Translations under genes and position numbers: made by a program
The notes under the pieces: model-generated
Databases searched by the model: none
What the model was told of the DNA's origin: nothing
Seen by the model: only the letters and a program-made list of their open reading frames with translations
Source of the DNA: DATMRS01 sp035566015
Lineage (GTDB): Bacteria; Pseudomonadota; Alphaproteobacteria; Sphingomonadales; Sphingomonadaceae
Length of the DNA: 64,000 bases
Reading direction: 5' to 3'
Assembly: GCA_035566015.1 (NCBI GenBank)
Contig: DATMRS010000009.1
Coordinates: 127,957-191,956 of the forward strand
Part shown: positions 54,133-62,361 of the stretch, piece after piece
How positions within the stretch are numbered: position 1 is the stretch's first letter
Layout of the letters: the number at the start of each line of letters is the position of its first letter

Positions 54133-54888
54133 TCAGGTGGCGGAGGCGGGGCGCGCCTCAGGCACCGCTTCGCGCTGTGCGGTCGCGAACATCTTGATGC
54201 AGGCAGGTCGCGCATTGATGCGCTTGATCCAGTCGATCAGATGCGGCGTGTCCTTCTCGTTCACCAGTTCGGCAAAGCCCTTTTCCATGCCGTTGGCGAT
54301 CGCGAAGTTGCAGATGTCGGCCAGCGTATAGCTGTCGCCCGCAAGCCAGGGGCTCTCGGACAGGCGCTCTTCGAGCCGGCGGACCGACACGCCGATTTTG
54401 CGCATCTCCTCATCCAGCACCTCTTTGGGGAAGCCGTTGCGTGCGTTGCGCCATTTGGTCTGTTGCTCGGGAATGGGGATGCGCTTCACGCGCTCCTCGA
54501 ACTCCTCCTCGGAAATCGCGCGCGCCATCCGGCTCACCATCCGCTCCCAGCCGATCGTCGAGACGCACCAGCAGAAATATTCGTCAACCCACTTGGTCCA
54601 GATGCGCATCTGCGCGCGGCCATAGGGATCGGCGGGGCGCAGCGCAGGCGCATCGGGAAAGGCGTCTTCCAGATATTCGCAGATGACCGTCGATTCGGTG
54701 ATGATCTTGCCGTCATGGTCCAGCGCCGGCACCTGACCACGCGGGTTGATCGCCTTGTACCAGTCCTCATGATGCTCGAACTTGGCAGGGTTCAGGAAGC
54801 GGCCCTCGAAATCGAGCCCCTTCTCGTGGAGGGTGAGCAGCGGCTTGAGCGAGTTCGCACCCGGCCCGAAGCTGTAGAGGGTAAGCAT
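54133..54888 (-). CDS. Glutathione S-transferase resembling LigF beta-etherase
   Basis: The 251-residue protein starts MLTLYSFGPGANSLKPLLTL. It shares long stretches with my memory of Sphingobium LigF: FGPGANSLKPL with the active-site Ser, DEYFCWCVSTIGWE, IPEQQTKWRNARNGFP, LDEEMRKIGVSVRRLEERLS and LADICNFAIANGMEKG. LigF cleaves beta-aryl ether bonds of lignin-derived compounds using glutathione. No LigD, LigE or LigG gene is nearby, so a lignin role is only a possibility. The start at 54888 has GGAG eight bases upstream; 54894 is an alternative ATG. Confidence 0.85.
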   Translation of the reverse strand: MLTLYSFGPGANSLKPLLTLHEKGLDFEGRFLNPAKFEHHEDWYKAINPRGQVPALDHDGKIITESTVICEYLEDAFPDAPALRPADPYGRAQMRIWTKWVDEYFCWCVSTIGWERMVSRMARAISEEEFEERVKRIPIPEQQTKWRNARNGFPKEVLDEEMRKIGVSVRRLEERLSESPWLAGDSYTLADICNFAIANGMEKGFAELVNEKDTPHLIDWIKRINARPACIKMFATAQREAVPEARPASAT

Positions 54889-55048
54889 AAGCATATCTCC
54901 GGCTTGTTCTGGCGATGAGTCGGCAGTCCCATGGGCCGGAAGACGGCCCTGCGGCTCCACCGATGCGGCACTTCTTTCGTACAGCGCTGATCGCGCGAAG
55001 GCGATTCCGGCGCTTTCCCCGCTGGCCCGGCTTGGCTATGGCGCGGGC

Positions 55049-55951
55049 ATGACCGATCATGCTCCCGATCCCGCCCTTCTTGCCAAGGCCGAAACGCTCG
55101 TCGAGGCGCTGCCTTATATGCAGCGCTATGCCGGCGAGACATTCGTCGTGAAATATGGCGGCCACGCGATGGGCGATCCCGAGCTGGCACGCGATTTCGC
55201 CGAGGATGTCGCCTTGATGAAGGCGGTGGGAATCAACCCAGTCGTCGTCCATGGCGGCGGGCCGCAGATCGGATCGATGCTCAAATTGCTCGGCGTCGAA
55301 AGTCGCTTCGTCGACGGTCTGCGCGTCACCGACGCCGAAACCGCGCGCATCGCCGAAATGGTGCTCTCGGGTTCGATCAACAAGGAAATCGTCTCCTGGA
55401 TCGGCCAGGCGGGCGGCCGCGCGGTCGGTCTGTCGGGCAAGGATGCGGGCTTTGTGATCGCCGAGAAGGTGCACCGCACGGCGCGCGACCCCGAAAGCAA
55501 TATCGAAAGCGTCATCGATCTCGGCTTCGTCGGCCAGCCCGCCGAGGTGGACCGGCGCGTGATCGACACGCTGTCGCGCGCGGGCCTGATCCCCGTCGTC
55601 GCACCGATTGGCGTCGGCCAGGACGGGCAGACCTACAATATCAACGCCGATACGATGGCGGGCGCGTTGGCGATGGCGCTGGGCGCGGCGCGGCTTTTCC
55701 TGCTGACCGACGTCGCCGGCGTCCTCGACAAGGAGAAGCGACTGCTCACCGATCTCACCCCCGCCCAGATCGAGGGGTTGCGCGCCGACGGGACGATCAG
55801 CGGCGGCATGATTCCCAAGCTCGAAACCTGCGTCCATGCGGTCGAGGGCGGGGTGGACGCGGCGGTCGTCCTCGATGGGCGGGTGCCGCATGCGATGCTG
55901 CTGGAAATCTTCACGCGGCGCGGCGCGGGCACGCTCGTCCGCGCGGGCTGA
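55049..55951 (+). CDS. argB: Acetylglutamate kinase
   Basis: The 300-residue protein has FVVKYGGHAMGDPELARDFA near the N-terminus, VVVHGGGPQIGSMLKLLGVE, EMVLSGSINKEIVSWIGQAG and IPVVAPIGVGQDGQTYNINA (active-site glycine-rich stretch), then GGMIPKLETCVHAVEGGVDA. It phosphorylates N-acetylglutamate in arginine synthesis. The C-terminal extension is of the length seen in alphaproteobacterial, arginine-regulated enzymes. It is divergent from the GST gene and is followed by yggT. Confidence 0.97.
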   Translation: MTDHAPDPALLAKAETLVEALPYMQRYAGETFVVKYGGHAMGDPELARDFAEDVALMKAVGINPVVVHGGGPQIGSMLKLLGVESRFVDGLRVTDAETARIAEMVLSGSINKEIVSWIGQAGGRAVGLSGKDAGFVIAEKVHRTARDPESNIESVIDLGFVGQPAEVDRRVIDTLSRAGLIPVVAPIGVGQDGQTYNINADTMAGALAMALGAARLFLLTDVAGVLDKEKRLLTDLTPAQIEGLRADGTISGGMIPKLETCVHAVEGGVDAAVVLDGRVPHAMLLEIFTRRGAGTLVRAG

Positions 55952-56038
55952 GGCGCCCCGCCATTGCCGGCCTTGGCCCTGGTGGCTAAGAGGCACTATC
56001 TTCGACCATAGCCATTTTCCGAGGTGGAGACCGAGACG

Positions 56039-56335
56039 ATGATTGCAGCGTTATTGGGGATCTTCGATCTGCTGGTGCAGATCCTTATCCTCGTGTTCAT
56101 CGTCCAGATGGTGCTGTCGCTGCTGGTCGCATTCAACGTCGTCAACACCTATAACGAATTCGTCCGCCGCCTGATGTACGCGCTCGACCGGCTGACTGAA
56201 CCGCTGCTGCGGCCGATCCGCCGCTTTATGCCCGATTTCGGCGGTCTCGATTTCTCGCCGATGGTGCTCATCATCCTCGCGGTGATCGTCCGCAAGCTGA
56301 TAGCCGGCCTCGCGCTTCAATATGGAATGCTGTGA
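56039..56335 (+). CDS. YggT family membrane protein
   Basis: The 98-residue protein has two membrane helices (LLVQILILVFIVQMVLSLLV and FSPMVLIILAVIVRKLIAGL) and the YggT core NEFVRRLMYALDRLTEPLLR then IRRFMPDFGGLD. YggT proteins are small inner-membrane proteins linked to osmotic stress or cell division in some bacteria, without a settled role. ATG at 56039 is used; a GTG at 56024 is also in frame. It lies in the order argB-yggT-DUF167-folD-marC, typical for the group. Confidence 0.9.
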   Translation: MIAALLGIFDLLVQILILVFIVQMVLSLLVAFNVVNTYNEFVRRLMYALDRLTEPLLRPIRRFMPDFGGLDFSPMVLIILAVIVRKLIAGLALQYGML

Positions 56336-56350
56336 TCCGGTAAACGGGCG

Positions 56351-56659
56351 GTGAGCGCCTGGGCGCCGGCGAAGGAGGGCCTGCTCCTTGCCGTGCGCGT
56401 GACGCCGCGCGGCGGGCGAGATGCGATCGAGGGGGTGCGAACCGACGCAGCGGGCCGGGAGAGGCTGACGATCCGCGTCAGCGCGGCGGCCAGCGACGGA
56501 GCGGCCAATGCGGCAGCCCGCGCGCTGGTTGCGAAGGCGCTGGGTGTAGCGAAGGGCGGGGTGACGGTGCATGCGGGCGCCGCCTCGCGCGAGAAGAGAT
56601 TGATGGTATGCGGCGATCCCGAACGGCTCGCGGCGCTTTTGGAAGGGTTGACGACATGA
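56351..56659 (+). CDS. DUF167 family protein
   Basis: The 102-residue protein has the DUF167 pattern VRVTPRGGRDAIEGVRTDAA, LTIRVSAAASDGAANAAARA and VAKALGVAKGGVTVHAGAAS, then REKRLMVCGDPERL. It is a small alpha/beta domain of unknown function, widely conserved. The GTG start at 56351 lies 15 bp after yggT. Its stop overlaps folD (ATGA), so it is probably coupled to it. Confidence 0.92.
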   Translation: MSAWAPAKEGLLLAVRVTPRGGRDAIEGVRTDAAGRERLTIRVSAAASDGAANAAARALVAKALGVAKGGVTVHAGAASREKRLMVCGDPERLAALLEGLTT

Positions 56660-57552
56660 CGGCAGCGATCATCGACGGCAAGGCGACAGCGGCGGCGCTG
56701 CGGGAACGGGTGGCGGCAGGGGTAGCCCGCTTCGTCGCCGCGGCGGGCCGCAAGCCCGGCCTTGCTGTGGTGCTGGTCGGCGAGGATCCGGCGAGCGAGG
56801 TTTATGTACGCTCCAAGGGCAAGGCCACCGTCGCCGCCGGCATGGCGAGCTTCGAGCATAAGCTGCCCGCCGAGACGAGCCAGGAGGACCTCCTCTCCCT
56901 CGTCCGCAAGCTCAACGCCGACGAGGCGGTGGATGGCATCCTCGTCCAGCTCCCTCTGCCCAAGCATATCGACGAGCAGCAGGTGATCATGACGATCGAT
57001 CCCGACAAGGATGTCGACGGCTTCCACGTCGTCAACGCTGGTCGCCTCGCCGTCGGCCAGGAAGGCTTCGTCCCCTGCACGCCGCTCGGCTGCCTGATGA
57101 TGCTCAAGGATCAGCTCGGCAATCTCTCGGGCCTCGACGCGGTCGTCGTTGGCCGTTCGAACATCGTCGGCAAGCCGATGGCGCAGCTACTCGTCCGGGA
57201 GAGCTGCACCGTCACCGTCGCCCATTCGCGCACCAAGGACCTGCCCGCCGTCGTGCGTCGCGCCGACATCGTCGTCGCTGCGGTCGGCCGGCCGGAGATG
57301 ATCCAGGGCGACTGGATCAAGCCCGGCGCAACGGTGATCGACGTCGGCATCAACCGCCTCACCACGGCGGAGGGTAAGACGAAGCTGGTCGGCGACGTCG
57401 ATTTCGCCAGCGCCGCGCAGGTGGCGGGCGCGATCACGCCGGTGCCGGGCGGCGTCGGGCCAATGACGATCGCGGTGCTCCTGCGCAACACGCTGGTCGC
57501 GGCGCATCGCAACGCCGGCATCGCCCTCGACGAGGCCGCCGCCGGCCTCTAA
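56656..57552 (+). CDS. folD: Methylenetetrahydrofolate dehydrogenase/cyclohydrolase
   Basis: The 298-residue protein has GKPGLAVVLVGEDPASEVYV-like start (KPGLAVVLVGEDPAS), then YVRSKGKATVAAGMASFEHK with catalytic Tyr and Lys, DGILVQLPLPKHIDEQQVI, PCTPLGCLMML and VVVGRSNIVGKPMAQLLVRE. It ends with PVPGGVGPMTIAVLLRNTL. FolD interconverts methylene-, methenyl- and formyl-THF using NADP. It sits just downstream of DUF167 and 12 bp before marC. Confidence 0.97.
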   Translation: MTAAIIDGKATAAALRERVAAGVARFVAAAGRKPGLAVVLVGEDPASEVYVRSKGKATVAAGMASFEHKLPAETSQEDLLSLVRKLNADEAVDGILVQLPLPKHIDEQQVIMTIDPDKDVDGFHVVNAGRLAVGQEGFVPCTPLGCLMMLKDQLGNLSGLDAVVVGRSNIVGKPMAQLLVRESCTVTVAHSRTKDLPAVVRRADIVVAAVGRPEMIQGDWIKPGATVIDVGINRLTTAEGKTKLVGDVDFASAAQVAGAITPVPGGVGPMTIAVLLRNTLVAAHRNAGIALDEAAAGL

Positions 57553-57564
57553 GGTCCCGCGGCG

Positions 57565-58218
57565 ATGCTCGCCCACTATTCGGAGCTGTTCCTTTCGGCG
57601 TTCGTCACGCTGTTCGTGGTGATCGATCCGCCGGGATGCGCGCCGATCTTCGCCAGCTTGACGAGCGGCACGTCCGCCGCGCACCGGCGGGCGATGGCGA
57701 TACGCTCCGTCATGGTGGGCGCGGCCATCCTGCTGGTCTTCGCCTTGTTCGGGGAGGCGCTGCTGGGCGTGCTCGGCATCAGCCTCGCCGCCTTCCGCGT
57801 CGCGGGCGGCATCATGCTGTTCCTGATCGCCGCCGAAATGGTGTTCGAAAAGCGGACGCAGCGCCGCGAGGAGCGTGCCGAGGAGATCAGCCGTCGCGCG
57901 GCGGGCGACGAGGGCGGCAGCGTCAGCGAGGACATCTCGGTCTTCCCGATCGGCATACCTATGATCGCCGGCCCCGGCGCGATCGCCACGGTGATGCTGA
58001 TGATGTCGCGCAGTCACGGCTGGGGGGAAAGCGGCATCGTCCTCGCTGCATTGGCCGCCGCCTTGCTCCTCACCCTGCTCGCATTGCTGACGGCGGGGCC
58101 GCTGATGCGCCTCGTCGGGCGCCGGATCGAGGCGGTGGTGACGCGCGTGCTGGGCGTGATCTTGGCCGCTTTGGCCGCGCAGTTCGTCATCGACGGGTTG
58201 AAGGCGGGCTTCGCCTGA
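57565..58218 (+). CDS. MarC family integral membrane protein
   Basis: The 217-residue protein has six predicted membrane helices. It includes FVVIDPPGCAPIFASLTSGT near the N-terminus and FPIGIPMIAGPGAIATVMLM in the middle, both hallmarks of MarC/YchE proteins. Despite the name, MarC does not take part in multiple antibiotic resistance as once thought; the function is unknown. It is the last gene of the argB-yggT-folD-marC run. The repeat at 58254 lies 35 bp after its stop. Confidence 0.92.
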   Translation: MLAHYSELFLSAFVTLFVVIDPPGCAPIFASLTSGTSAAHRRAMAIRSVMVGAAILLVFALFGEALLGVLGISLAAFRVAGGIMLFLIAAEMVFEKRTQRREERAEEISRRAAGDEGGSVSEDISVFPIGIPMIAGPGAIATVMLMMSRSHGWGESGIVLAALAAALLLTLLALLTAGPLMRLVGRRIEAVVTRVLGVILAALAAQFVIDGLKAGFA

Positions 58219-58253
58219 CCGAGGGCGGGCTCGTTCTCAGCCCCCACTTTACT

Positions 58254-58344
58254 GTCATTCCGGCGGAAGCCGGAATCTATGGACAGCAAATCGATCCGTA
58301 GCGAAACGAGCCGAGTCCATGGGCCCGGCTTCCGCCGGGGTGAC
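58254..58344. repeat. Two-hairpin intergenic repeat, copy 6
   Basis: Starts GTCATTCCGGCGGAAGCCGG and ends CCGGCTTCCGCCGGGGTGAC, with ACGAGCCGAGTCCATGGG in the middle. It has the same design and orientation as the 34.5-kb copies. It lies between the convergent marC and marR genes. Confidence 0.85.
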
Positions 58345-58358
58345 AGGGAGGTCTCTCT

Positions 58359-58895
58359 TTATCGAGGATCGCCCGTTTCCCAGCCTTGCGTCAGGCCCAA
58401 CTGATGCGTGCGCCGCGTAATGTGCAGCAAGGCTTCGTCGAAGATGGCGCGCTTCTCGGCGCTAAGCCCTTCGGTCACGTCGGCGAAGAAGCGCCGCCGA
58501 CTATCGTAAATGAGCGCATGGACCTCCCGCCCCTCCGCGGTCAGTCGCAGCAACCGTATCTTCCGGTTTTGCGGGTGCGGCACGCGGACCAGCAGGCCGC
58601 GCCGCTCGAGCGTGGCAACAGCGCGACTCACCTCCGACCTGTCGACCAGCGCGGCGACCGAAACCTCACTCGCGCTCTTTTCGCCCAGCAGCGCCAGATG
58701 AACGAGGACGCGCCATTCGGCGAGCGTCAGCCCCGCCAGTTCGCGCACCTGCTGGGTGATGAGCCGGTCGAGCATCTTGCCGAGCATCAAAATATGATAA
58801 GGTGCATGATCGGGGCCGAAGAGCCCCCAGCCCTCCGCCGGCCCCCGCCGTTCCGCCGCCTCCTTTCCTCCGGGCGGCGTCTCTGCTTCCTTCAT
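58359..58895 (-). CDS. MarR-family transcriptional regulator (of the DUF3237-CocE module)
   Basis: The 178-residue protein has the MarR winged helix: LTLAEWRVLVHLALLGEKSA, EVSVAALVDRSEVSRAVATL, ERRGLLVRVPHPQNRKIRLL and RLTAEGREVHALIYDSRR. The start at 58895 (MKEAETPPGG) is chosen; longer in-frame starts up to 58997 exist. It is divergent from DUF3237. The intergenic DNA holds two overlapping palindromes, so it very likely represses the DUF3237-CocE genes and perhaps itself. The ligand is unknown and may be the substrate of the CocE-type hydrolase. Confidence 0.9.
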   Translation of the reverse strand: MKEAETPPGGKEAAERRGPAEGWGLFGPDHAPYHILMLGKMLDRLITQQVRELAGLTLAEWRVLVHLALLGEKSASEVSVAALVDRSEVSRAVATLERRGLLVRVPHPQNRKIRLLRLTAEGREVHALIYDSRRRFFADVTEGLSAEKRAIFDEALLHITRRTHQLGLTQGWETGDPR

Positions 58896-59012
58896 TCTAT
58901 CAGGCCCTTGATGATATGCGGCGTCCGGCATCGGCCTTTGGCGGGCCGGGCCACATCTCGTTTGCAGTCGAATCGTCTGTAGAGCGCGACGGCCCATCTT
59001 GTCAGGTTCGTG

Positions 59013-59029
59013 GTTGATGAGTTATCAAC
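59013..59029. promoter_or_regulatory. Perfect inverted repeat, candidate MarR operator
   Basis: GTTGAT-GAGTT-ATCAAC is a perfect 6-5-6 palindrome, the usual size of a MarR site. It lies 28 bp before the DUF3237 start and ~118 bp before the marR start. Confidence 0.65.
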
Positions 59030-59043
59030 AACGATCGATGTTG
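59026..59043. promoter_or_regulatory. Second overlapping palindrome, candidate MarR operator
   Basis: CAACAACGATCGATGTTG has 16 of 18 bases in dyad symmetry, with only the A/A pair off. It shares four bases with the first palindrome. It ends 14 bp before the DUF3237 start, so a bound regulator could block the ribosome-binding site or polymerase. Confidence 0.5.
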
Positions 59044-59057
59044 CCAATGGAGCTTCC

Positions 59058-59534
59058 ATGACCCACCCCTTTCAGCCGACGCTCGAACATGCCTTCACCA
59101 TCTCGATCGAGCTTGCGGGCTTTCGACAGGTCGTGCCGAGCTGCATGGGCCAGACGCGCGCGGCGGTCTATGCCGCCAGCGGCAAGATCGAAGGGCCACG
59201 TCTCAACGGCACCGTCGTCCCGATGTCGGGCGGTGATTTCCCGCTGGTGCGGCCGAACGGCGTGATCGATTTCGACGCGCGTTATCTGCTCCAGGCCGAT
59301 GACGGCGCGATTATCTATATGCAGAATCGCGGCTATCGCTGGGGGCGGACGCCCGAGGTCGCCGAACGGATGTCGCGCAACGAGCCGGCGGACCACAGCG
59401 AATATTATATGCGCGTCGTTCCGAAATTCGACGCGCCCGCCGGCCCGCATGAATGGATGAGCCAGCACGTCTTCGTCGGAGTCGCGGAAAAGGTGCCCGG
59501 CGCGAACCGCATCCATTATTTCGTCGTGCTATGA
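59058..59534 (+). CDS. DUF3237 domain protein
   Basis: The 158-residue protein is one DUF3237 domain: EHAFTISIELAGFRQVVPSC, GKIEGPRLNGTVVPMSGGDF, NGVIDFDARYLLQADDGAII and YMQNRGYRWGRTPEVAERMS. The C-terminus reads HEWMSQHVFVGVAEKVPGAN. DUF3237 has no defined biochemical role; it is common in aromatic-degrading and actinobacterial clusters. The ATG at 59058 has GGAG six bases upstream. Its stop overlaps the CocE gene (ATGA), so the two are coupled. Confidence 0.88.
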   Translation: MTHPFQPTLEHAFTISIELAGFRQVVPSCMGQTRAAVYAASGKIEGPRLNGTVVPMSGGDFPLVRPNGVIDFDARYLLQADDGAIIYMQNRGYRWGRTPEVAERMSRNEPADHSEYYMRVVPKFDAPAGPHEWMSQHVFVGVAEKVPGANRIHYFVVL

Positions 59535-61207
59535 GCGGCGCGCGCAGCGGCAGCTATGCCGGCCTCATCATGCGGCCCGGCGTCGATCCCCGATCGGCGC
59601 CGAACAAGCCGCCGTTGCCCCCCGCCGATTATGTACGCGAGGAGCAGGACGGACTCCTCACCGAGCGCAATGTCCGCGTGCCGTTGCGCGACGGGACGAT
59701 CATCCTGGTCGATATCCACCGCCCCGCCGGCCCGGCGGGCGAGGCGGACCTGCCGTTACTCCTGTCCTGGAGCCCCTACGGCAAGCATGCCCGCTCGAAT
59801 CAGGTCTTCTGGCCCGCATCGGGCGTGAATCCCGAATGGCTGTCACCGCTCACGCCTTTCGAGGGCGCCGATCCGGTGCTCTGGTGTCAGGCCGGCTATG
59901 CCGTGGCGGTGGTCGATCCGCGGGGCGCATGGCTGTCGGGCGGCGACTTCCATCATAATGGCCTGATCGAGGGCGAGGATTGTTTCGACACGATCGGCTG
60001 GCTTGCCGATCAATCCTGGTCGAACGGCAAGGTCGGCATGACAGGCGTCTCCTATCTTGCCGCGATCCAGTATCTCGTCGCGCCGCTCAAGCCGCCCGCG
60101 CTAGCCGCAATCAATCCGTGGGAGGGCTTTTCCGACTGGTATCGCGAATTCGCCTATCATGGCGGCATTCCCGAAACCGGCTTCATGCCGCGCGCGTCGG
60201 ACAATATCCAATACTCGTTAAACCGCACCGAGGACAGTTGGGCCAACGTCCAGGCGCATCCGCTGATCGACGATTATTGGCGTTCGAAGGAGCTTGATCT
60301 CGAGGCGATCGAGACACCAGCCTATGTCGTCGCAAGCTGGGCCGACCAGGGGCTGCACACGCGCGGCACAATCGAGGCCTATCGTCGCATCCGGTCGCGT
60401 GAAAAGTGGCTCGAGGTCCACGGCCAGAAGAAATGGGCGCATTATTACCGTCCGGAGAGCCGGGAGCGGCAGCGCGCCTTCTTCGATCATTTCCTGAAAC
60501 AGCGCGGCACCGTCGTTCTCGCCTGGCCCAAGGTCCGGCTTGAGATACGCGACCGCGCCGGCGTGGCGAACGAGCGGATCGCCGATCAGTGGCCGCTGCC
60601 CGAAACCACGCTCACGCCGCTCTGGCTCGCCGCCGACGGGACGCTAGGCGATGCGGCCCCCGCCGAAGCCGCATCGGTGCGCTATGACGCCACCGCCGGC
60701 CGCGCCGTCTTCGACCACCGGTTCGAGCAAGACAGCAGCTTCGCTGGCACGATGAAGCTCAAGCTCTGGGTCGAAGCCGAGGGCTCCGACGACATGGACC
60801 TGTTCGTCGCCCTCCAGAAGCTCGATGAGGCGGGCAATGAAGTGGGCTTCACCTTCTACGCCTTCTTCGAGAACGGCCCCGTCGCGCTCGGCTGGTTGCG
60901 GGCGAGCCATCGCGCGCTCGATCCCGCCCGCTCGACGCCCGATCGGCCTTATCATCCGCATGATCGCGAGGAGCGGCTTTCGCCGGGCGAAATCGTTCCC
61001 GTCGAGATCGAAATCTGGCCATCGGCCACGCGCTTCCGGGCTGGCGAGACATTGCGCGTCGTGGTGCAAGGGTCGGACGTGTACAAGGAGGGCCTGCCGC
61101 GTCTTCCCTTTGCGCGTCACGAAAGTCTCCGCAATCGCGGGCAGCACATCCTCCACATGGGCGGCCGCTATGATTCGCATCTGCTGATGCCACGAATCGT
61201 CGATTGA
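59531..61207 (+). CDS. CocE/NonD family alpha/beta hydrolase
   Basis: The 558-residue protein has the CocE fold. It includes PLRDGTIILVDIHRPAG, LPLLLSWSPYGKHARS, AVAVVDPRGAWLSGGDF, the nucleophile elbow GMTGVSYLAAIQYLVA (the Ser), YVVASWADQGLHTRGTIEAY (the Asp) and a downstream HGQKKWAHYY holding the His. The C-terminal jelly-roll domain contains VEIEIWPSATRFRAGETL. CocE splits cocaine esters and X-prolyl relatives. The substrate here is unknown, but the coupling to DUF3237 and MarR control suggest a regulated ester or amide degradation step. The residue after SY is Leu-Ala rather than Leu-Gly. Confidence 0.88.
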   Translation: MSGARSGSYAGLIMRPGVDPRSAPNKPPLPPADYVREEQDGLLTERNVRVPLRDGTIILVDIHRPAGPAGEADLPLLLSWSPYGKHARSNQVFWPASGVNPEWLSPLTPFEGADPVLWCQAGYAVAVVDPRGAWLSGGDFHHNGLIEGEDCFDTIGWLADQSWSNGKVGMTGVSYLAAIQYLVAPLKPPALAAINPWEGFSDWYREFAYHGGIPETGFMPRASDNIQYSLNRTEDSWANVQAHPLIDDYWRSKELDLEAIETPAYVVASWADQGLHTRGTIEAYRRIRSREKWLEVHGQKKWAHYYRPESRERQRAFFDHFLKQRGTVVLAWPKVRLEIRDRAGVANERIADQWPLPETTLTPLWLAADGTLGDAAPAEAASVRYDATAGRAVFDHRFEQDSSFAGTMKLKLWVEAEGSDDMDLFVALQKLDEAGNEVGFTFYAFFENGPVALGWLRASHRALDPARSTPDRPYHPHDREERLSPGEIVPVEIEIWPSATRFRAGETLRVVVQGSDVYKEGLPRLPFARHESLRNRGQHILHMGGRYDSHLLMPRIVD

Positions 61208-61272
61208 GGTCCGTCGCCTTCGCAAATCGCCTTGCTCGCGCTAAGGACCGCTGACGAAACGAAAGGGCGGGA

Positions 61273-62361
61273 ATGCGAAAGCTGGGGCGGCGCGTAGGGC
61301 TGGGGCTGTTCTTCCTTTGCGTCGGCCTGCTGCTCGCCGCGATTATCATCCCGCCCTTTCTCGACCGCGTCTATTATCGGGGACCGCCGAGCGCCCATTA
61401 TGACGGCCAGCATTTCTTCAATCCCGACCGGGATTCGGACATCGAGCCGGGTTTCTCGCTCGCCCGCATGGTGCGCTTCATGCGCGGTGAGGGGCGTGCG
61501 CACTGGCCCGAGTGGGTTCCCATCACGCCGACCCGGCCGCCGGCGCGCGTGACAGGCGAGGCGCTGCGCGTCACCTGGATCGGCCATTCCACCGTGCTGA
61601 TCCAGACGCAGGGCCTCAACATTCTCACCGATCCGATCTGGTCCGATCACACCGGCCCGTTCGGCCTCGGCCCCCGCCGCGTCCGCGCGCCGGGTGTCCG
61701 CTTCACCGATCTGCCGAAGATCGATGCCGTCCTCATCAGCCACAATCATTATGACCACATGGACCTGCCGACGCTCGATCGGCTGTGGCATCGCGATCAG
61801 CCGCTGATCGTCACCTCGCTCGGCAACGACACGATCCTGCGCCGTCACGGCATTGCGAGCGTCGCGCGCGATTGGGGCGGGCGGGTCCCGCTCGGCCCGG
61901 GAATCGAGATCATCGTCGAGCGCGTCCATCATTGGGGATCGCGCACCGGCCGCGATCGCAATCGCGCGCTCTGGTCAGGCTTCACGATAACTCTACCGGG
62001 CGGAAATATCTTTTTCGCGGGCGACACCGGCTATGGTGACGGAAGCTGGGTTGAGGACGCCGCGCGTGACGGTCCCTATCGCTTCGCTATCCTGCCGATC
62101 GGTGCTTATGAGCCGCGCGATATGATGCACGACAGCCATATCAACCCCGCCGATGCAGTGGATATCTTCACCCGCCTACGCGCCGCCGACGCGCTTGGCG
62201 TCCATTGGGGCACCTTCCAACTCTCCAACGAAGCGATCGACGCCCCGCGTCAGGCGCTCCACGCCGCGCTCCTCACGCATGGCATAGCACCCAATCGCTT
62301 TCGCGCCCTCGAAGCCGGCGTGGGATGGGGCATTCCCGCACGCGAACCACCACGCCGCTGA
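61273..62361 (+). CDS. Metallo-beta-lactamase-fold hydrolase (NAPE-PLD/RomA-like)
   Basis: The 362-residue protein has an N-terminal membrane anchor (VGLGLFFLCVGLLLAAIIIP) and an MBL domain: VTWIGHSTVLIQTQGLNILT, LISHNHYDHMDLPTLDRLWH (the HxHxDH metal site), ALWSGFTITLPGGNIFFAGD (DTGYGD) and DALGVHWGTFQLSNEAIDAP. It is closer to the N-acyl-phosphatidylethanolamine phospholipase/RomA branch than to beta-lactamases. The active site probably faces the periplasm. The substrate is unknown. It follows CocE by 65 bp on the same strand and may belong to the same operon. Confidence 0.87.
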   Translation: MRKLGRRVGLGLFFLCVGLLLAAIIIPPFLDRVYYRGPPSAHYDGQHFFNPDRDSDIEPGFSLARMVRFMRGEGRAHWPEWVPITPTRPPARVTGEALRVTWIGHSTVLIQTQGLNILTDPIWSDHTGPFGLGPRRVRAPGVRFTDLPKIDAVLISHNHYDHMDLPTLDRLWHRDQPLIVTSLGNDTILRRHGIASVARDWGGRVPLGPGIEIIVERVHHWGSRTGRDRNRALWSGFTITLPGGNIFFAGDTGYGDGSWVEDAARDGPYRFAILPIGAYEPRDMMHDSHINPADAVDIFTRLRAADALGVHWGTFQLSNEAIDAPRQALHAALLTHGIAPNRFRALEAGVGWGIPAREPPRR

